A stretch of 64,000 bases of DNA from Gammaproteobacteria bacterium (GTDB lineage Bacteria; Pseudomonadota; Gammaproteobacteria; Pseudomonadales; Azotimanducaceae), in assembly GCA_026706935.1 (NCBI GenBank), contig JAPOXV010000018.1, positions 620,001 to 684,000 on the forward strand, written 5' to 3'. Both the position numbers and the translations under genes were made by a program. This document shows, one piece after another, positions 1-6,875 of the stretch. Position 1 is the first letter of the stretch. Each line of letters starts with the position of its first letter. A model generated the notes under the pieces. That model had not been told where the DNA came from. It saw only the letters and a list, made by a program, of their open reading frames with translations, and ran no database searches.

Positions 1-411
1 GTCAAACCAGTCTTTGTCGCGCTTTAAGACTTCCGCGATATTTGTTAATGGTCCGATAGGGACCACCCAGACGTCAGGTTCGACCTCGTCGAGTAAAAAC
101 TCGATGGCGCGATCGCTTGTTGCCGCACGAGAAGCTTCAGGCAGTTCAATCCCACCTAACCCATCTACACCGTGAACTTCACTCGCGAATGATGCTTCAG
201 ATGCGATAGGTGTCGAAGAACCACGATGAACGGGCGTATCGATACCGAATAAATCGCAAATGCGAATGGCGTTCCGCGTTCCGTTCTCGACGCTCGTATT
301 CCCGGCAACAGTGGTGATTCCGACAACTTCCGCGAAGTGATGTGCGAGGATTAATGCGATCGCGTCGTCGTGCCCTGGATCGGTATCGACGATGAGGCGT
401 TGTTTGGTCAA
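1..411 (-). CDS. Inosine-uridine preferring nucleoside hydrolase family protein (3' end outside window)
   Basis: Nucleoside N-ribohydrolases of this family split nucleosides into free base and ribose for salvage or catabolism. The N-terminus carries the family calcium-binding signature DTDPGHDDAIA at about residues 9-19, followed by the conserved TTVAGN segment and, later, the PIGPLTNIA motif. The reading frame is open from a TTG codon at 411, which is preceded by an in-frame TAA at about 423, to the window edge. About 137 residues are visible of a normal length near 310, so the gene is cut by the edge and is not itself broken. It is divergent from the enolase-superfamily gene. Substrate preference (purine or pyrimidine) cannot be read. 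The family call is firm; the TTG start is inferred. Confidence 0.88.
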   Translation of the reverse strand, partial: MTKQRLIVDTDPGHDDAIALILAHHFAEVVGITTVAGNTSVENGTRNAIRICDLFGIDTPVHRGSSTPIASEASFASEVHGVDGLGGIELPEASRAATSDRAIEFLLDEVEPDVWVVPIGPLTNIAEVLKRDKDWFD

Positions 412-572
412 GATTCTGTCTTAAAGCTCGTTGTATCGGATAGTGCAAAGCTGAACACGTATTTTCACAGATTTTCTCCTTCGAGCGCACGTTTAATTCC
501 GCGCGCGACCACTCGCATTGCCGATTAGCAGCAAAAAGTGGCATGACACGACGTAATTCGGTATTAACAGCT

Positions 573-1736
573 ATGAAAATCACGGAAATCAAGACGTTTC
601 ACTGCCCGGCAGAATGGCGACGTTATCACTTCGTCAGAGTTACGCTAGAAAACGGCACTGTCGGCTGGAGTGAATACGATGAGGGCTTCGATGCGGTAGG
701 CGTTACCACGGCGATTGATCGCATGAGTCGTACCGTGATCGGACAAGATGCGCTAAATCACGAAGGAATCTACGCGCGACTTGCTGCAACGGCGCGGCAA
801 TCACTTCTTGGCGTGTTACCCCGCGCTATCGGTGCGATCGAGAATGCGATCCTAGACGCCAAGGCGAAGCACTTTGACGTACCGTGCTACGAAATCTTGG
901 GAGGAAAGGTCCGGGATGCGGTGCGCGTGTATTGGTCTCACTGTGGTACCTGGCGCATCTCCCGACCAGACCAATATCGAACAGCCGTTAGAAATCTCGA
1001 CGATATTCGAGCGCTCGGTCGCGAAGTCGTTGACGAAGGATTCAGCGCACTCAAAACCAACATCTTCCGGCAGACGGACCAAGGTCTCGTCAATTGGGGT
1101 CCAGGATTCAATCGCAACGATGATCCATCGCGTACGCCGCCGCGCCATGTTTTGAATGGCTTCGTTGAATATCTTGAGGCATTTCGAGAAGGCACGGGTC
1201 CCGATGTCGATATTCTGATCGACTTGAACTTCAATGCGCGCACCGAAGGATACTTGAGCATTCTGCGTGCTCTGAAAGACCTCGATATCTATTGGATTGA
1301 GATCGATACACCGTATCCAAAAGCGCTAGCGACCATCCGCCAACAAAGTCCCTTCACGATCAGCGGTTGCGAGTCACTCACTGGACTCGTCGAGTACCTA
1401 CCTTATTTTCAGGAAGAAGCACTCGATGTCGCGATCATCGATATTCCGTGGATTGGCGCATGGCAAGCACTGAAGGTTGCGTCCTCAGCGGATGCATTCC
1501 AGGTGAATGTAGCGCCGCATAACTATTACGGTCATTTATCGAGCATGATGAGCGCGCATTTTTGTAGCGTCGTACCAAACTTGAAGATCATGGAGACAGA
1601 TATCGATCGCGTTGCGGCAGACGAGACGATTTTCACGCACGCACCGGATATACGCGATGGCATGTTGCACATGCCTGATCATCCTGGTTGGGGTACGGAA
1701 CCTAATCCAGAAGTTCTAAGCGAAACAATGACTTAA
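573..1736 (+). CDS. Mandelate racemase/muconate lactonizing (enolase superfamily) enzyme
   Basis: A 387-residue member of the enolase superfamily, whose enzymes abstract a proton alpha to a carboxylate with Mg2+ bound by acidic residues at strand ends of a TIM barrel. The N-terminal capping domain begins KITEIKTFHC, and a barrel follows with DILIDLNFNA (likely first metal ligand), WIEIDTP and the ISGCESLTG region. NVAPHNYYG provides a His near the active site. A catalytic KxK lysine motif is not obvious; ALKTNIF is the nearest. Homologues usually start MKI, so the ATG at 573 is chosen; an in-frame ATG at 543 would add 10 residues. Neither has a clear ribosome site. The function is probably sugar-acid dehydration or racemisation, with substrate unknown. 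Confidence 0.85.
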   Translation: MKITEIKTFHCPAEWRRYHFVRVTLENGTVGWSEYDEGFDAVGVTTAIDRMSRTVIGQDALNHEGIYARLAATARQSLLGVLPRAIGAIENAILDAKAKHFDVPCYEILGGKVRDAVRVYWSHCGTWRISRPDQYRTAVRNLDDIRALGREVVDEGFSALKTNIFRQTDQGLVNWGPGFNRNDDPSRTPPRHVLNGFVEYLEAFREGTGPDVDILIDLNFNARTEGYLSILRALKDLDIYWIEIDTPYPKALATIRQQSPFTISGCESLTGLVEYLPYFQEEALDVAIIDIPWIGAWQALKVASSADAFQVNVAPHNYYGHLSSMMSAHFCSVVPNLKIMETDIDRVAADETIFTHAPDIRDGMLHMPDHPGWGTEPNPEVLSETMT

Positions 1737-1763
1737 GTGTGAAGTGAACGCGAAACGTTCTTG

Positions 1764-2270
1764 TTACTGAGTCTCAGTACCCGCAATCGTAAATCGGTTA
1801 TTCGACCAGAAGGCTTGATGACAGGCGACGCATACTTGGTAAAGATCCGCTCCCGCTTCAAATAGCTCCGCACCATCGCGATCGGCGACAGATCGCCGTC
1901 CACGATCAGCTGCTACTACTAATAAGCTCGATATTTCGTTCCAAGCCGGTCGGTTCAATGAATAACGTTCCTCTTGTATTACGGCACTAAGTCGTGTGAT
2001 TTCGTCAGCTGCGTCGATGACCTTTTGCCAACCTTCTTCGGTTGTTGGCGTTAAGTCGATCGTGCCTTCGTAGGTATCGATGAATCCCGCAGAATCCCAG
2101 AACACTTCCGACGCTTCGTTCAACAATGGATCCATTACATGAGCCAACGTCGGCTGCTCTTCGACGTCAGAGCTCAACTGTTGTGAGCAACCGCTCAGAA
2201 GAAGCGCCATGCAGATGTACATGCAGTAACTAATACCGATCTTCACGAGCTCTCTTTTATTCATCGACAA
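1764..2270 (-). CDS. Putative c-type cytochrome lipoprotein
   Basis: A 168-residue protein with an N-terminal hydrophobic segment ending in the lipobox LLSGC (Cys28), so it is predicted to be a periplasmic lipoprotein anchored in a membrane. Near the C-terminus it has a single haem-attachment motif CVACH (about residues 148-152), followed by only 16 residues. A mostly helical body before a C-terminal CxxCH is the layout of cytochrome c-prime-like four-helix proteins, but similarity beyond the motif was not recognised. It lies downstream of the acyl-CoA carboxylase gene on the same strand with a 71-bp gap. The electron partner is unknown. The haem and lipid anchors are read directly; the family is inferred. 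Confidence 0.7.
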   Translation of the reverse strand: MSMNKRELVKIGISYCMYICMALLLSGCSQQLSSDVEEQPTLAHVMDPLLNEASEVFWDSAGFIDTYEGTIDLTPTTEEGWQKVIDAADEITRLSAVIQEERYSLNRPAWNEISSLLVVAADRGRRSVADRDGAELFEAGADLYQVCVACHQAFWSNNRFTIAGTETQ

Positions 2271-2341
2271 CCGACAACAGCCTATCTGGGTAAATATTCA
2301 AACCCCATTATCGTAGCACGGACTAAACGTCGTTCGAATGT

Positions 2342-3895
2342 CTATGGCGTATACGCGGGACCCGCTTTGGTACCAAGTTGCGTACGAACCACTCGCCATG
2401 CATCGTGGACGAAATCAACGAGTAGGGGTCGAGTGTCACGTGGGTCGATGATCTCCTCGATGCCGAAAGCGTGCGCGTTACGGAACGGTGACGAAATTGA
2501 CTTCAAGCGCGCTTCAATCTCTTGTCGTTTTGCTTCAGGATCCTCTGCAGACTCGATATCGCGTTTGTATGCGATTGCTGTTCCACCTTCGATGTGCATA
2601 GACCCACCATGTGTCGACGGCCAACAGTATCGGCGGTAGAGTGCGTCGCCGCCTCGTTGATGCAGTCCGCCAGCGACGCCGTATAGCTGGCGTACGACAA
2701 AACATATGTAAGGCATTCGGCTTCGGGCGATCGTCGTCACGATTCGCGCGCCTGCGCGTACGATGCCGAGCTTTTCTTGCGCTACGCCAACGGAGAATCC
2801 AGGTTCATCGGCGAAGTACACAAGCGGTAGGTGAAACATATCACACAACTCAATAAGCCGGATCGTCTTCTCCCCCGCCGCAACATCCATCGAACCACCG
2901 TTGAATTTCGGATGGTTTGCCATGACGCCAACAGGGTGACCGTCGACGCGTGCCAATCCGGTAATTCTGGCTCGACCGTAGTGCTCTCCAATCTCGAAGA
3001 AGCTGTCTCGATCAAGTACTGCATCGAGTATCCGGCGAGGTTCATATATCTGGCGTCGATTCCTGGGGACCAAGGAAATCAGTGACTCGTCGCGTCGGTT
3101 CACATCATCACTATTTGGATGAACAGGTGGTTCCTCCCAGACGTTCGAAGGCAGATAAGAGAGGAATCGGCGTATCTGTTGAATCGCGTCCGTTTCATCT
3201 TCCGCCAAGTTCATGATGACTCCGTTTTTCACTTGTATCCGTTCATCTCCTAAGTCCTCTTTGCTGATCGAAGACCCTGTCGCTTGTTCGACAACTTTCG
3301 GTCCCGCGACGAATACTTGACTCGTGTTTTTCACCATCACGTTGAAATGACATAGACACGCCTGTACAGCAGGAAGCCCCGCTACCGAGCCTAATACAGC
3401 CGAGACGACGGGAACGTATTGCATTAGTTCGGCGGACACGTTCGTCCCTGCATTTCCGGGCAAGTACGTACGACCCATTTGCTCAAATGAGCGCACACTA
3501 CCACCCGTCGCATCCAATAACCGTACGAACGGTATTCGAGTACGTAACGCAAACGCTTCCGCATAGCCACTCTTATTTCCAATTGCAGCATCCGATGCAC
3601 CGCCTCGGATGGTGAAGTCGCCGCCTGCAACCGCGACCTTTCGTCCGTCGATCTTGATAGTTCCGATCACGGAGTTCGCGGGTTTTAGTGCTTGAACTTC
3701 ATCAGCTTCCCACTGCGCGGTACCTGTGATCGCGCCTATCTCATGGAACGAGTCCAGATCCTCCAACAATCCGATCCGTTCGCGAACCGTGAGTTTTCCA
3801 CGACTATGGTGAAAGGCGATACTGTCTTTTCCGCCGAGCTCCTTAGCGAAATCAATTTGACGCTTGAGTTCCTCGACTTCGTGCTTCCAGCTCAT
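2342..3895 (-). CDS. Acyl-CoA carboxylase carboxyltransferase (beta) subunit
   Basis: A 517-residue carboxyltransferase of the propionyl/acetyl/methylcrotonyl-CoA carboxylase class, which moves CO2 from biotin to an acyl-CoA. Two crotonase-like halves are visible. The N half includes KLTVRERIGLL, GGDFTIRGGA and a glycine-rich GGSVRS segment. The C half includes GVMANHP, the FxDxPGF-like stretch FADEPGFSVG, and AGARIVTTIA. The usual G-A-Y pattern near YGVAGGLH is altered. No biotin carboxylase or biotin carrier gene lies nearby, so the alpha subunit must be encoded elsewhere. Length matches the family (510-540). The substrate cannot be fixed from sequence; the family call is firm. Confidence 0.88.
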   Translation of the reverse strand: MSWKHEVEELKRQIDFAKELGGKDSIAFHHSRGKLTVRERIGLLEDLDSFHEIGAITGTAQWEADEVQALKPANSVIGTIKIDGRKVAVAGGDFTIRGGASDAAIGNKSGYAEAFALRTRIPFVRLLDATGGSVRSFEQMGRTYLPGNAGTNVSAELMQYVPVVSAVLGSVAGLPAVQACLCHFNVMVKNTSQVFVAGPKVVEQATGSSISKEDLGDERIQVKNGVIMNLAEDETDAIQQIRRFLSYLPSNVWEEPPVHPNSDDVNRRDESLISLVPRNRRQIYEPRRILDAVLDRDSFFEIGEHYGRARITGLARVDGHPVGVMANHPKFNGGSMDVAAGEKTIRLIELCDMFHLPLVYFADEPGFSVGVAQEKLGIVRAGARIVTTIARSRMPYICFVVRQLYGVAGGLHQRGGDALYRRYCWPSTHGGSMHIEGGTAIAYKRDIESAEDPEAKRQEIEARLKSISSPFRNAHAFGIEEIIDPRDTRPLLVDFVHDAWRVVRTQLGTKAGPAYTP

Positions 3896-4038
3896 CCCAT
3901 GGTCCTTTTCGTATTTACGTGGGATCTATCAATCCCACCATTTCGATGTGACAGACGATTATTGCACTCACGATTCACGAGTTTTTGGAACGTACTTAGC
4001 ATTACGTTCTTCTGCATCGCTACGACCACGCTTGAAGC

Positions 4039-4776
4039 ATGACATTAGAGTCACATGTCGAAGATACCGTAGACCAAATGCGCCAGAATGGCTTCGCAGT
4101 CATTGAAGGATTGATATCAGAGGAACGCTTAGCTGATGCTCAAAGAGATGCCGAGGCGTTGTATGAGGTATCTTCAATCCAGAAGGACGGACCACGGGGT
4201 CGTGTCTATCCTCGGTGGTGCAAAGGGTTATTCACGAAAACGAGAGTATTCGATGATCTCTACACGATTCCACGTGTTCTCGCTGTCGTTGAGGCGGTAA
4301 TCGGTACGAGGACGGACGAGCATCAAAAAGGCGTATGGGGCGGTGCATTCCAGTTCGCGTCTTGCATGTTAAAAGATGTGGTACCTGGTGAAGGTCCGCG
4401 CGAGTTTCATCAAGACGACGTGCTGTACCCGTTGGAGCGACCACATCCTCCGCTCGCCGTTAATACACTGCTTGCACTGGATGAATTTAAGGAAGAGACG
4501 GGTGCAACCTTAGTCGTACCTGGAAGTCATACTTGGCTCGAACCCGTGTCACAAAACCCTGACTACGTGGCAGTAGAAATGCCAGCTGGTTCGCTACTAC
4601 TCCTCGACGGTGCGATTTGGCACAATAGCGGTACGAATACAACGCAGGACCAACATCGTCGAGCCCTAAATGCGTATTACAGCGCGCGCTGGCTTCGGCC
4701 ATTAGGCGGTCCGTTTTTAGGGTTGAATACGTCCGAACTCGAAGATCTACCGTTGGAATTGCGCGAGATTATTTAA
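4039..4776 (+). CDS. Phytanoyl-CoA dioxygenase (PhyH) family protein
   Basis: A 245-residue non-haem Fe(II)/2-oxoglutarate oxygenase of the PhyH family. The iron-binding HxD is read in EFHQDDVLYP (about residues 123-126), and the distal His in AIWHNSG (about 193). The Arg that binds 2-oxoglutarate is likely in HRRALNAYY. The N-terminus (GFAVIEGLIS) matches the start of the double-stranded beta-helix fold, and the family length is 240-300. The ATG at 4039 starts the gene 143 bp from the divergent carboxylase gene. Members hydroxylate or halogenate varied substrates, so the actual substrate is unknown. Confidence 0.88.
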   Translation: MTLESHVEDTVDQMRQNGFAVIEGLISEERLADAQRDAEALYEVSSIQKDGPRGRVYPRWCKGLFTKTRVFDDLYTIPRVLAVVEAVIGTRTDEHQKGVWGGAFQFASCMLKDVVPGEGPREFHQDDVLYPLERPHPPLAVNTLLALDEFKEETGATLVVPGSHTWLEPVSQNPDYVAVEMPAGSLLLLDGAIWHNSGTNTTQDQHRRALNAYYSARWLRPLGGPFLGLNTSELEDLPLELREII

Positions 4777-4854
4777 GTGCTGCCGGATGTGGGCTCAAGA
4801 ATCTGGTGGCGTCTCTCGCTCCGAATGCCTAGTAGTTGGGCGTTCATTTCACGT

Positions 4855-5163
4855 CTATATCGAATTTACCTTCTCTTCTCTATAACCGCGAGCTTGTCGA
4901 GCCTGCGCTAGGTCGTAACTCGCCTGCATGCGCATCCAGTGATCAGCGGTACCCCAGCCAATGTCCTCGAGCGCCAGTGCCATTTTCGCTGATACACCCG
5001 CTCGCCCATTAAGGAGCCGCGACAGTGTTCCACGCTCGCAGTCCAGACGCGCCGCCGTCTCGGATACACTCCACCCTACCTCATCCATACTTTCGCGAAT
5101 GAGTTCACCTAAGTGCGGTGGATTCAGCATCGGACCGACTCGCTCGCCTCTATCATCGTTCAT
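4855..5163 (-). CDS. higA: HigA-family antitoxin, HTH XRE domain
   Basis: About 102 residues with the characteristic HigA N-terminal stretch LNPPHLGELIRESM followed by a helix-turn-helix (VSETAARLDCERGTLSRLLNG) and the C-terminal GWGTADHWMRMQASYDLAQ segment typical of this family. HigA neutralises the HigB mRNA interferase and represses its own operon. The frame is open up to a GTG at 5181 directly after the higB stop, but the ATG at 5163 has a good ribosome site (GAGAGG, 5 bases upstream) and is preferred; ATG 5130 is also possible. Its toxin partner upstream is interrupted by an amber codon, so this antitoxin is probably orphaned and may survive as a regulator. Confidence 0.88.
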   Translation of the reverse strand: MNDDRGERVGPMLNPPHLGELIRESMDEVGWSVSETAARLDCERGTLSRLLNGRAGVSAKMALALEDIGWGTADHWMRMQASYDLAQARQARGYREEKVNSI

Positions 5164-5181
5164 GTTGCCTCTCCAAGCCAC

Positions 5182-5454
5182 TTAGTGATAGTCAATCAGG
5201 TCTACTTCGATCGCTTCGTTGTTTTCGAACCGGAACACTACCCGCCAATTCGCAGAGACCTTAACACTCCATTGTCCTGATCGATCTCCCTTGAGCGGAT
5301 GCAATTCGAAACCAGGTGCGTTGGCTTCACGGGGAAGTGTCGCCGACTGAAGCCGTAACAATATCCGTTTCAGCGTAGGCGCTAGTTCCGGTGGTACCTA
5401 CGATTGATTGTCCTGCTCGTGAAGTGATCGGAGTCCTTTATGCTTTATTCTCAT
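5182..5454 (-). pseudogene. higB: HigB-type toxin gene interrupted by in-frame TAG
   Basis: Reading from ATG 5454 gives 18 residues (starting MRIKHKGLRSLHEQ), then a TAG at 5400-5398. The same frame then continues uninterrupted for 71 codons to TAA at 5182. The continuation has all HigB/RelE hallmarks: KRILLRLQSA, GFELHPLKGDRSGQWSV, SANWRVVFRFE and a terminal LIDYH. Joined, the product would be 91 residues, the family length, with no frameshift. The stop falls in the loop before the main helix. A restart after it would need a CTG or TTG codon and would lose the first helix. I read this as a toxin inactivated by one nonsense change. A sequencing error is the main alternative. Confidence 0.82.
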
Positions 5455-5523
5455 TTGAATTGTAACGTGATGCGCTATACGACACAGTTGGTTGCTAGTC
5501 GACGTCGCGTTGTCATTTCCTTA

Positions 5524-5751
5524 CTAAACGTCGCGAGGGAATTTATTTAAAGGACTCACTTGATTCCCGATCCTTGCAGCGTTCGCGTTGTATCGATTAC
5601 GGCAACCTACACATACGTGCGTTCGAACGGGGTACCTTCGTCCACTTCCCGCAAAGCCACAGTAATAACTCTCACCGGATTCAATCAAATCACCGCACCC
5701 TACGCATCGATATCGCTTGCGTGCTTTCGTCGATTCAATTCCCTTAACGAG
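5524..5751 (-). pseudogene. Cys-rich zinc-ribbon-like reading frame lacking a start codon
   Basis: This is the in-frame continuation after the UGA that ends the small Cys-rich gene at 5752-5901. It reads 75 codons to TAG at 5524. The translation contains two CxxC pairs (RCVGCGDLIESG and HVCVGCRNRY) and a lone Cys in SYYCGFAG, the pattern of a small treble-clef or zinc-ribbon domain of the type found in phage and mobile-element proteins. No ATG, GTG or TTG precedes the first CxxC in this frame. It is therefore either the back half of a single gene broken by UGA, a readthrough product, or a remnant. Start and function are unknown. Confidence 0.5.
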
Positions 5752-5901
5752 TCATCCAGCGTAACACCGATCGCAACGATGATGATATGGCTCAACATAG
5801 AGCTGCATCTCAAAACTCATCGTATGGTAGTTAGTGCGTTCCTGGCATCGGTTGTTGCACCACTCCTCAATACAAATCGGTAAACGACTCTTCCTTACCA
5901 T
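5752..5901 (-). CDS. Small Cys-rich protein, possible zinc finger
   Basis: A 49-codon frame starting at ATG 5901 with a strong ribosome site (GAGGTGA, about 3-9 bases upstream). The protein begins MVRKSRLPICIEEWC and has cysteines at 10, 15, 19, 43 and 46, the last two as CDRC. This C-x4-C ... C-x2-C layout fits a small zinc-binding finger; no family was named with confidence. It ends in UGA at 5754-5752, and the same frame stays open for 75 further codons containing two more CxxC pairs. It sits in an accessory patch with higBA, divergent from lexA. It may be a complete short gene or the first half of a disrupted 125-residue protein. Confidence 0.55.
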   Translation of the reverse strand: MVRKSRLPICIEEWCNNRCQERTNYHTMSFEMQLYVEPYHHRCDRCYAG

Positions 5902-6048
5902 GACTCACCTCAAAGAAACTTCGGATTTTTGCTTCCACGTGTCTCAAAACCAATCGGTTTTTGAGTTATCTGCTGTTCGTGCAGAAGAGTTGGCCAATTG
6001 CTAGCGACTTTGCCACACAATCGTCGACTTAGGACAACTTTCTTAAAA

Positions 6049-6066
6049 GTGTATATAAGTATACTT
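6049..6066. promoter_or_regulatory. AT-rich inverted repeat upstream of lexA
   Basis: GTGTATA, four bases, then TATACTT, with a perfect 12-bp palindrome TAAGTATACTTA at 6056-6067. The left arm is identical to the left arm of the LexA-box-like site at 6142-6157, but the spacing is two bases longer. It could be a second operator for LexA or for the divergent small gene at 5901. Protein binding is inferred only. Confidence 0.4.
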
Positions 6067-6121
6067 AAATCAATGAGTTTTTCGCATGGATGATTGTACC
6101 CAAGTCGCATCTATATCCCAG

Positions 6122-6150
6122 TTGCATATACCAATATAAATGTGTATAAA
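6122..6150 (+). promoter_or_regulatory. Sigma-70-type promoter for lexA
   Basis: TTGCAT at 6122-6127 and TATAAA at 6145-6150 are separated by exactly 17 bases, a near-consensus -35/-10 pair. The -10 lies about 40 bases before the lexA start codon and is overlapped by the LexA-box-like sequence, as expected for autorepression. Confidence 0.6.
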
Positions 6151-6157
6151 TATAGAC
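6142..6157. promoter_or_regulatory. Candidate LexA box overlapping the lexA -10 element
   Basis: The 16-bp sequence GTGTATAAATATAGAC has the length and core (TGTATA-A-ATATA) of the gammaproteobacterial SOS box, whose consensus is CTGTATATATATACAG. Its outer bases differ (G instead of C at the start, GAC instead of CAG at the end). It lies 33 bases upstream of the lexA start and over the -10 hexamer, the position where an autorepressor would act. Confidence 0.55.
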
Positions 6158-6190
6158 TGAACATCCTAACAACTAATTGGGGAATCTAAA

Positions 6191-6799
6191 TTGAAAGCTA
6201 TCACCAAGCGGCAAGCAGAGGTACTCGATTTCATTCGGACATATCGTCAAGACAATGGATATCCACCGACTCGTCGCAACATCACCGATAAGTTCGGTTT
6301 TCGTTCCCCCAATGCTGCGGAGGAACACCTTCGGGCACTCGATCGCAAAGGTTTTATCCAGCTTCAACGCAATACGTCTCGCGGCATCATTGTCAAGGAC
6401 TTTCAGAAGGAATATCTACCCATCATTGGGCGTGTTGCCGCAGGATCTCCAATCCTCGCAGAGGAGCACGTGGAGCGCGAGAGTCTTGTTTCCGGTGGCA
6501 TGTTTGATCCTCAAGCCGACTATCTGTTGAGAGTTCAGGGCGAGAGCATGATCGAAGCGGGTATTTTTGATGGCGACTTAGTTGCAGTGCACAAGACGCA
6601 CGAAGTGCGGGACAATCAGATCGTTGTTGCGCGATTGGAAGAGGAAGTCACTGTCAAGCGGTTCAAGCGCGACCATGAAAATCATGAAATCCACCTTATT
6701 CCTGCAAACAAGGAGTATCGAACGATCAAAGTCAATGAATCATCGCCGGATTTGCAGATCGAAGGCGTTAGTGTCGGCTTAATCCGTATGCGACTATAA
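6191..6799 (+). CDS. lexA: LexA repressor, SOS response
   Basis: LexA represses SOS genes and self-cleaves when RecA is activated by DNA damage. This 202-residue protein has the winged-helix DNA-binding domain (TKRQAEVLDFI, YPPTRRNITDKFGF, HLRALDRKGFI) and an S24 peptidase domain. The Ala84-Gly85 cleavage site sits in RVAAGSP, nucleophile Ser119 in QGESMIEAGI and general base Lys156 in EVTVKRF. Length is normal. The start is a TTG preceded by GGGGAA at seven bases, and the protein begins exactly like other LexA proteins. The HTH recognition helix (RSPNAAEEHLRAL) is close to the E. coli type, consistent with the operator-like site upstream. A strong hairpin terminator follows. Confidence 0.97.
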   Translation: MKAITKRQAEVLDFIRTYRQDNGYPPTRRNITDKFGFRSPNAAEEHLRALDRKGFIQLQRNTSRGIIVKDFQKEYLPIIGRVAAGSPILAEEHVERESLVSGGMFDPQADYLLRVQGESMIEAGIFDGDLVAVHKTHEVRDNQIVVARLEEEVTVKRFKRDHENHEIHLIPANKEYRTIKVNESSPDLQIEGVSVGLIRMRL

Positions 6800-6831
6800 G
6801 CCACGCCTTTTAACTATTCATCTGATTTCAG

Positions 6832-6862
6832 CAAGGCGTCGCGTAAGCGACGCCTTGTGTTT
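6832..6862 (+). terminator. Rho-independent terminator after lexA
   Basis: A perfect inverted repeat, CAAGGCGTCGC / GCGACGCCTTG with a four-base GTAA loop (6832-6857), is followed by GTGTTTT-type T-rich sequence on the plus strand. It lies 33 bases after the lexA stop and just beyond the 3' end of convergent topA, so it may also limit topA readthrough, though the minus side is not U-rich. Confidence 0.85.
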
Positions 6863-6875
6863 TCTAGATATTGCG

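Noticed and set aside
3692..4042. A 116-residue plus-strand frame before the PhyH gene
   Set aside because: It runs antisense to the conserved start of the carboxylase gene and across the intergenic gap with no recognisable domain.
5560..5883. A 107-residue plus-strand reading frame
   Set aside because: It lies opposite the Cys-rich minus-strand frame, which has a good ribosome site and CxxC pairs. The plus frame is rich in Ser/Thr/Ile with no domain and no ribosome site.
5524..5901. Selenocysteine recoding of the UGA in the Cys-rich gene
   Set aside because: No SECIS-like hairpin was recognised after the UGA and no selenoprotein machinery is in the window; a nonsense mutation is simpler.
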